Made by a program: the position numbers and the translations under genes
Assembly: GCF_016278365.1 (NCBI RefSeq)
Contig: NZ_JADQBZ010000009.1
Location: 1-47,912 of the forward strand
Direction: 5' to 3'
DNA from: Methanolobus sp.
GTDB lineage: Archaea > Halobacteriota > Methanosarcinia > Methanosarcinales > Methanosarcinaceae
DNA length: 47,912 nt
Shown here: positions 42,632 to 47,912 of the stretch, in pieces
Numbering within the stretch: the stretch's first letter is position 1
Layout: the number at the start of each line of letters is the position of its first letter
Notes under the pieces: model-generated
Database searches by the model: none
The model's input: only the letters and a program-made list of their open reading frames with translations
Told to the model about the DNA's origin: nothing

Positions 42632-44494
42632 TTACCATCCGCTCCTGGGTCCTTTTTCCGAGCTTCTCGGGATCAGGCAGTTCCATGTGTTACCCACAAG
42701 GTCCAGCCTTCCTGTGCGCTTTAAGCCTTCATAGACAAGAGTATGGTTCCCCGGTTCCCTGTAATGCAGCATGGCGCGCTGAATGCTCTTTTCTTTCTGG
42801 GAGGTTGCGACGTAGACCTTCTTGCCTGTGAAAGGATCCAGGCCTGTATGGAACATGCATGTAGCGACTGTCATGGGGGTCGGGGTGAAGTCCTGTACCT
42901 GTCTGGTATACCTGCCGGTGTCGCGGATGTATTCGGCGGTGGCGATCATATCCTCAAGGGTACAACCGGGATGCCCTGAAATCAGGAAGGCAACAAGGTA
43001 CTGGTCCTTGCCAAGCTTCCTGTTTATCTCCTTGTATTTCTGCTCGAATCTCTCAAAGGTCTTCCTGTCAGGTTTTTTCATGACAGCTGTGACCCTGTCG
43101 GAATAGTGCTCGGGTGCCACCTTGAGCTGGCCGCTGACGTGATGGGCGCATAGTTCTTCCATATACTGCTCGTCAAGCAATGCCAGGTCGTAACGCACAC
43201 CATAGCCCACGAATACCTTGGATATGCCGGGCAGTTCCCTGAGCCTTTGCATCAGCTCTATCAGTTTACTGTGGCTGGTGTTCATGGACGGACAGACCTG
43301 CGGGTAAAGGCACAGCTTGTTCTTGCACGCTCCGGAGCTCTCCCATTTCTTGCAGTCCATGCCGTACATGTTTGCTGAGGGACCGCCAAGCCCGTTAATA
43401 GTGCCGTTGAATCCCCTGATATCCCTGAAGCTTTCAGCTTCCCTGAGTATCGACTCGATGCTGCGGCTGCGTATCATGCGTCCCTGGTGCATGACTATCG
43501 CGCAGAATGAGCATGAACCAAAGCAGCCTCTGTGGGTGGTGATAGAGAATTTAACCATATCCAGGGCAGGTATCTTTTCCTGGTATGAGGGGTGAGCCTC
43601 CCTGGTAAACGGCAGTTCGTAAACATGGTCGAGCTCTTCCTGGCTTAATGGCCTCATAGGCTTGTTCTGCACGACCACGGTCTTTGGGTGCACCTGGATT
43701 ATTCCGTGCCCGCAGACTGGATCCTGTTCCTCGAAGGCCGTTTTGAAGGCTTTTGCGTAGATTGCCTTGTCCTTTGAAACTTCCACGTAGGGAGGTATCT
43801 CCATATATTCGCTGAGAAACTCCTCTTTCTTTTCCTTCCAGCTTTTGATGTCCATCTTCCAGACAGTACCGTCAACGTCAGTGATCTGGCTGGCAGGTGT
43901 GCCATTTTTTAACCTGTCGGCAATGGCAAGCATCTGCAGTTCGCCCATACCATATACCAGCAGGTCCGCGGGCGCATCGGCGAGGATGGACTGGCGCACC
44001 TTTTCAGACCAGTAGTCATACTGGGCAAAGCGGCGCAGTGATGCTTCTATGCCTCCGATGATAACGGGAACATCGGGATACGCTTCCTTGAGCCGGTTGG
44101 TGTAGACAATACATGTCCTGTTTGGCCTCAGCCCGGCTTTGTTGCCAGGTGAGTAAGCATCATCATGGCGTAGCCGTTTTGATGGAGTATAATTGCTTAC
44201 CATTGAGTCGGTGTTCCCCGCGCTTACGGCAAAGCAAAGGCGCGGTTTTCCAAGTTTAGTGAAGTCTGCAATATTTTCCCACCCTGGCTGTGCAATAACA
44301 CCAACCTTGTACCCGGCATCTTCAAGCACCCTGCCTATGATGCTGGTACCAAACCCGGGGTGGTCTACATATGCATCGCCTGTGACAATGATAATATCAA
44401 GCTCTTCCCAGCCTTTCCTCCGTACCTCATCAGGGCTCATAGGGAGGAATCGGGGAATATAGTTTTGTCCAGTGGTCCTTTCTTTTCTTGCCAT
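42632..44494 (-). CDS. YgiQ-family radical SAM protein
   Basis: This 620-residue protein has the N-terminal B12-binding-like region (ELDIIIVTGDAYVDHPGFG) and a radical-SAM core with Cys324-x3-Cys328-x2-Cys331 in HRGCFGSCSFCAIV. The family features SGPxANM (LGGPSANMYG), KxxxCLYPQVCP and SGHPGCTLEDMI are present. YgiQ proteins are widespread, of unknown reaction. The length is normal. It is 20 nt after the MBL gene on the same strand. Confidence 0.92.
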   Translation of the reverse strand: MARKERTTGQNYIPRFLPMSPDEVRRKGWEELDIIIVTGDAYVDHPGFGTSIIGRVLEDAGYKVGVIAQPGWENIADFTKLGKPRLCFAVSAGNTDSMVSNYTPSKRLRHDDAYSPGNKAGLRPNRTCIVYTNRLKEAYPDVPVIIGGIEASLRRFAQYDYWSEKVRQSILADAPADLLVYGMGELQMLAIADRLKNGTPASQITDVDGTVWKMDIKSWKEKKEEFLSEYMEIPPYVEVSKDKAIYAKAFKTAFEEQDPVCGHGIIQVHPKTVVVQNKPMRPLSQEELDHVYELPFTREAHPSYQEKIPALDMVKFSITTHRGCFGSCSFCAIVMHQGRMIRSRSIESILREAESFRDIRGFNGTINGLGGPSANMYGMDCKKWESSGACKNKLCLYPQVCPSMNTSHSKLIELMQRLRELPGISKVFVGYGVRYDLALLDEQYMEELCAHHVSGQLKVAPEHYSDRVTAVMKKPDRKTFERFEQKYKEINRKLGKDQYLVAFLISGHPGCTLEDMIATAEYIRDTGRYTRQVQDFTPTPMTVATCMFHTGLDPFTGKKVYVATSQKEKSIQRAMLHYREPGNHTLVYEGLKRTGRLDLVGNTWNCLIPRSSEKGPRSGW

Positions 44495-44514
44495 AGTGTA
44501 TCTTAAAATCCTAA

Positions 44515-45156
44515 TTAGAATCTTAAAAAGCCCCTGGACATCTTCAGTGACATCCCGATCTGGCCGTTCACATCGTCAGAGGTGCTGATGCCATGTCCGG
44601 GGTAAAGTGTCTTTACATCAAGCTCTGTGAGCTTGCTTATGGATGCAGTCAGTGCGGAGGGATTACCTCCCTCAAAATCAGTGCGTCCGATGCTGCCGTC
44701 GGGAAACACAGTATCTCCGGAGAACAGGCTCTTTGATGCGGGCTCATAGAGGCAGATACCTCCGGGTGTGTGGCCGGGCGTGTGTATAACTTCCAGCTCC
44801 TCGCCTTCTCCTATTTTTATTTTCTGGCCGTTCTCAAGCAGTATGTCCGGCTCAATATGAGGTGACCTGCGGCCAAAGAGGGATGCTGCATTAACATCAT
44901 CATTTTTGAGCAGGGGCGCATCATCAGTGTGAATGGCTACTTTTGCACCGCTCTTTTTTGCTATCTCCTCTGCAGCAGCTGTATGGTCGAAATGGCAATG
45001 GGTAAGTATGATAAGCTCAATTTCTTTGATATCTATTTCCTTCTCAATGGCAGCTATGAGTGCAGATGTGTTAATTCCGGTGTCTACCAGTACCTTTGCA
45101 TTAATGAGGTACGAATTGGCATCGTAAAGTCCGGCGTTGAAATGTTTGACTTGCAT
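44515..45156 (-). CDS. Metallo-beta-lactamase-fold hydrolase
   Basis: This 213-residue protein has the zinc motif THCHFDHTAAA, later HTPGHTPGG and LFSGDTVFPDGSIGR, and the final His in LYPGHG. This pattern is that of the glyoxalase II-like MBL group acting on thioesters or similar bonds; the substrate is unknown. It lies between tatD-like and ygiQ-like genes, all leftward, with short gaps. Confidence 0.9.
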   Translation of the reverse strand: MQVKHFNAGLYDANSYLINAKVLVDTGINTSALIAAIEKEIDIKEIELIILTHCHFDHTAAAEEIAKKSGAKVAIHTDDAPLLKNDDVNAASLFGRRSPHIEPDILLENGQKIKIGEGEELEVIHTPGHTPGGICLYEPASKSLFSGDTVFPDGSIGRTDFEGGNPSALTASISKLTELDVKTLYPGHGISTSDDVNGQIGMSLKMSRGFLRF

Positions 45157-45224
45157 GTTAGCTTAAACTCCTGAATATGAATGATATTAATGATATGGTG
45201 TCAATGGGGTAATAATAGCGAGAT

Positions 45225-45983
45225 TCAGATGCCAAATACCCTGCGTGTATTTCGAACTGTCGATATGGCCACTTCGGATGCATCTATTCCTTTCAGGGCA
45301 GCTATCTGCGGAACTGAGTCCGCTACGAATGCAGGCTCGTTCCTGCCCTTCCGGGGTGACAGGTAGGGACTGTCCGTTTCTATGAGCATGTTATCAAGGG
45401 GCAGATGCTTTGCTATTGAGCGATGATGTTCGGAGAAGCAGACTAGTGTTGGAACAGATACAAAATGACCTGCGTCCACGATCTCCCTCATAGTTTCCAG
45501 GGAGCCTCCGTAGCAGTGGAATACTACGGTATCAAGGTCATGGCTAAGTTTGAGGGCGATATCTTCGGCCTCCCTGCCGTGGATAACAAGTGTCTTGTTG
45601 TACTTGCGGGCAATGTCTATGACCTGCCGGAATACTTCTATCTGCCGCTGACGGCCGCTCTCTGTTTCACAGTAATGGAAATCAAGTCCTGCCTCGCCGA
45701 CTCCCACAGCCCTGTCAATGTTCCTTTCTATCTGAGAGAGTATCTGGCTGATCTTCTCATCACTGGCATCCGGGACCATCTGGGGATTGAGCCCTAAGGT
45801 AGCGTGGATGAAGTCGTATTTTTTTGCAAGCTCAAGTGAGGCTATATTGGTACTGTAATCCACTCCGGAATTTATCATTGCGATGATGCCTTCCTGCCTG
45901 GCTCTTTCAATTGTTTCTCCGCGGTCACGGCTGAACTTGGGAAAATCGAGGTGGCAATGGGAATCAATTATTTCATATTGCAT
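45225..45983 (-). CDS. TatD-family metal-dependent DNase/hydrolase
   Basis: This 252-residue TIM-barrel has all expected metal ligands: SHCHLDFPKF, GEAGLDFHYC, VIHGREAED, VFHCYGG and LIETDSPYLSP. The family includes DNases and D-aminoacyl-tRNA-deacylase-like activities. The start ATG follows GAAGG and a TATA box in the upstream terminator region. It is the first gene of a probable tatD-MBL-ygiQ transcript. Confidence 0.9.
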   Translation of the reverse strand: MQYEIIDSHCHLDFPKFSRDRGETIERARQEGIIAMINSGVDYSTNIASLELAKKYDFIHATLGLNPQMVPDASDEKISQILSQIERNIDRAVGVGEAGLDFHYCETESGRQRQIEVFRQVIDIARKYNKTLVIHGREAEDIALKLSHDLDTVVFHCYGGSLETMREIVDAGHFVSVPTLVCFSEHHRSIAKHLPLDNMLIETDSPYLSPRKGRNEPAFVADSVPQIAALKGIDASEVAISTVRNTRRVFGI

Positions 45984-46042
45984 ATATGGGCCTTCAGTTT
46001 CTGGTAAGTTATTGACAGGATATCTGCCATTAAACCATATAT

Positions 46043-46090
46043 AAAAAAGTACAATTACTCTTATCCTTAAGGCTTTTCCGGGATAAGAGT
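46043..46090 (-). terminator. Terminator of leuA, overlapping the tatD promoter
   Basis: A perfect 10-bp stem (actcttatcc 46057-46066, ggataagagt 46081-46090) with a 14-nt loop is followed on the minus strand by ttttttatatatgg. The T-run would end leuA transcripts, and the same tttatatatgg is a TATA box about 55 nt before the tatD start, so one element may serve both roles. Confidence 0.6.
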
Positions 46091-46116
46091 ATAACTCTTA
46101 AATCATTGCTGCCAGT

Positions 46117-47680
46117 TTACTGCATGCTCCATAGCTTTTTCTTTTCAAGCAGAAGATTGATTGCTGTTACGAGTGCGTCCACTGAAGCTGTCACGATGTC
46201 AGCACTTGCAGAGTGCGCAGTAACCACACGCCCTTCTTCATCCTCTACACCAATAGTGACCTCTGCAAGAGCATCTCCGCCACCGGTGATAGCCTCTATC
46301 CTGAAATCGCGGATCTTTATTTTGGTGTAACCATCAAGCATGCTTGCGACTGCCTTGAGTGAGGCATCGATGGGTCCCACACCAAAGTTTGAGGCAGTGA
46401 CTTCACGGTCGCCTACGATAGCTCTCACTACTGCTGTTGGCGTTGTGAGGTTGCTTGTCATGACTGAGAACTCTTTGAGCTTGATGGTCTCATGCCCGAG
46501 GTTCTTGCCAAGGACTGCCGAGGCTACGGCGTGAAGATCGGCGTCGCATATACGCTTGCCGCGGTTTGCAATTATCTTTATCCTGCTGAGTATTTCGTCC
46601 AGCTGTTCTTCGGTAGGCTGGATGCCGATATCGCTCAGGGTCTGTTTGACCGCATGCTTGCCTGCATGTTTCCCGAGTACTATGCGGCGTTTGTGGCCAA
46701 CCATTTCGGGTGTCATAATGCCCGGTTCGAAGGTGTCGGATTTTTCAAGTACTCCATGGGTATGTATACCGGACTCATGAGCGAATGCATTATCCCCTAC
46801 GATGGGGGTGTTGGGAGGCATGTGTATACCTGTGAAATTCTCGACCATCTTCGAGGTTTCGAGGAGGTATTCCGTGTTGATATTGGTCTTCGCACCGTAT
46901 ATAGATTGAAGGCACATGGCTACCTGTGCAAGATTCGCATTGCCTGCACGTTCGCCAATACCGTTGATAGTTACCTGGACCTGGCTCGCGCCGGCTTCTA
47001 CTGCCATGAGGCTGTTGGCGACTGCAATGCCAAAGTCGTTGTGACAGTGGACGTCAATGGGAATGGTGACTTCTTTGTATATGTTCTTGATAAGCTCATA
47101 CATTCCGGATGGTGACATTATTCCTACCGTATCGGGAACGTTAATTATGTCGCATCCTGCTCCTTCAACGGCTTTGTACACTTCTATAAGATAGTCAAGA
47201 TCTGTTCTGGTGGCATCCATTGCAGAGAACATGCATTTTACACCGTGGTCTTTGATGTATTCCACGGCATTCACAGCCATGGTAACAACCTCTTCACGGG
47301 TCTTTTTTATGGTGTGGATTCTCTGTATGTCGGATGTTGAGACAAAAGTGTGTACTACGTCTACACCACAGTCGATACATGCGTCAAGGTCTTTTTGCAA
47401 TACGCGGGCAAGACCACAGACATCAAGACTAAGTCCTTCGCTGGCAATAGCTCTTACATTCTGCTTTTCCCCTTCTGATGAGATGGGGAATCCGGCCTCG
47501 AGAACGTCTACTCCGAGTTTGTCGAGTTGCCGTGCAATCCTGAGTTTTTGCTCATTGGTAAGGGATACGCCAGGTGTTTGTTCACCGTCGCGCAGTGTCG
47601 TATCAAAAATAGTCTTATGTTTGCCTATAATCGGTTCATCGCTGTAAAAAGCGATCCCTCAGTTGTACGGTTGAATTCAT
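46117..47680 (-). CDS. leuA: 2-Isopropylmalate synthase with apparent frameshift near the start
   Basis: The main frame encodes [29 protein letters not shown], the metal site [25 protein letters not shown] and a C-terminal LeuA-dimer domain ([12 protein letters not shown]). FPISS and CGLAR favour 2-isopropylmalate synthase over citramalate synthase. In this frame a TGA (47659-47661) lies upstream and no start codon precedes the catalytic LRDGE. The only good start, ATG 47680, is just after a TATA box and enters another frame. Dropping one T from five (47646-47650) joins them into a 520-residue protein reading [14 protein letters not shown] homopolymer sequencing error, real mutation or slippage are all possible. 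Confidence 0.85.
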
Positions 47681-47707
47681 GGTAATCATTCCGGCTTGTA
47701 ATTGATT

Positions 47708-47717
47708 CTATATAAAG
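47708..47717 (-). promoter_or_regulatory. TATA box of leuA
   Basis: ctttatatag on the minus strand is centred 32 nt before ATG 47680 and 23 nt before ATG 47689, so the message should begin almost at the start codon. This supports the ATG as the true start and hence the need for a frame correction. Confidence 0.6.
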
Positions 47718-47912
47718 TCTCTGTTAATGTATTTAGGTTTCTATAATATAAGGTGACAATTCGTGCCACTAGCTTTTTTACTCACTGTCTGCCATATTAT
47801 TGGCTACTTTTGCATTCATGGGGAAGCCTTTTATATGAACGTGCGCTTGTAGTGCTGCTCTCAATCACGAGATGGATGTGGCTTTGTGCCATTATCAGTC
47901 TTTGAGAGACTT

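Noticed and set aside
47868-47912. A possible gene start (MDVALCHYQSLRD) at the right edge
   Set aside because: Only 15 codons are visible, with no ribosome-binding site; too little to call although a TATA-like ttttatat precedes it.

Overview
The window is a gene-dense piece of a euryarchaeal chromosome, most likely from a methylotrophic methanogen of the family Methanosarcinaceae (genus not resolved by eye). The signs are archaeal-type DnaG, archaeosine synthase (ArcS), a PorGDAB pyruvate:ferredoxin oxidoreductase, UPF0200, UPF0201 and UPF0058 proteins, an OB-fold replication protein A, an archaeal SelB-like factor, HerA/NurA, TATA-box promoters with short or absent leaders, and a PGF-type C-terminal surface anchor. 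I see no phage, integrase, intact transposon or CRISPR array.

Left part (1-11.3 kb): a truncated membrane protein gene at the edge; an RDD-family membrane protein; a small membrane protein; a ferredoxin-domain aldo/keto reductase with a GNAT gene; a QueG-like iron-sulfur protein gene broken by one in-frame TAA; a SulP anion transporter; endonuclease III; the porGDAB operon with an apparent ~210-nt leader; and a tRNA-dihydrouridine synthase.

Middle-left (11.4-23.7 kb): an operon of a UPF0200 P-loop kinase, a UPF0201 protein and a TIM-barrel isomerase; a ribbon-helix-helix regulator; tRNA-Lys(CTT); a nurA-herA-like nuclease/translocase pair; a sodium:solute symporter with a leader hairpin; a VOC protein; a core methionine-synthase-like methyltransferase; a SpoIIM/DUF95 membrane protein; and a RAD55/KaiC-like ATPase with an unrecognised partner.

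Middle-right (23.7-35.8 kb) is rich in RNA and nucleic-acid maintenance genes. A leftward run carries two four-motif CBS proteins, an Rnl3-type RNA ligase and an archaeal SelB-like factor with an eroded GTPase domain. It is followed by a decayed CBS remnant, a CBS/zinc-ribbon protein, a three-OB-fold RPA, Tpt1/KptA, RtcA, a CoA-disulfide-reductase-like flavoprotein and DnaG with an Arg/Ser/Glu-rich repeat linker.

Right part (36-47.9 kb): UPF0058, a RimI-like acetyltransferase, ArcS, a GlcD/GlcF-like 2-hydroxyacid oxidoreductase pair, a PGF-anchored surface protein, a YgiQ radical SAM protein, an MBL hydrolase, a TatD nuclease, and a 2-isopropylmalate synthase whose first codons are out of frame with the rest by one base in a five-base homopolymer.

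The strongest items for a second look are the two gene lesions (QueG-like TAA, leuA frameshift), the CBS/RNA-ligase/SelB-like cluster with its decayed CBS copy, the unusual His-x-His site of the methionine-synthase-like protein, and the unexplained 700-bp region before dnaG.
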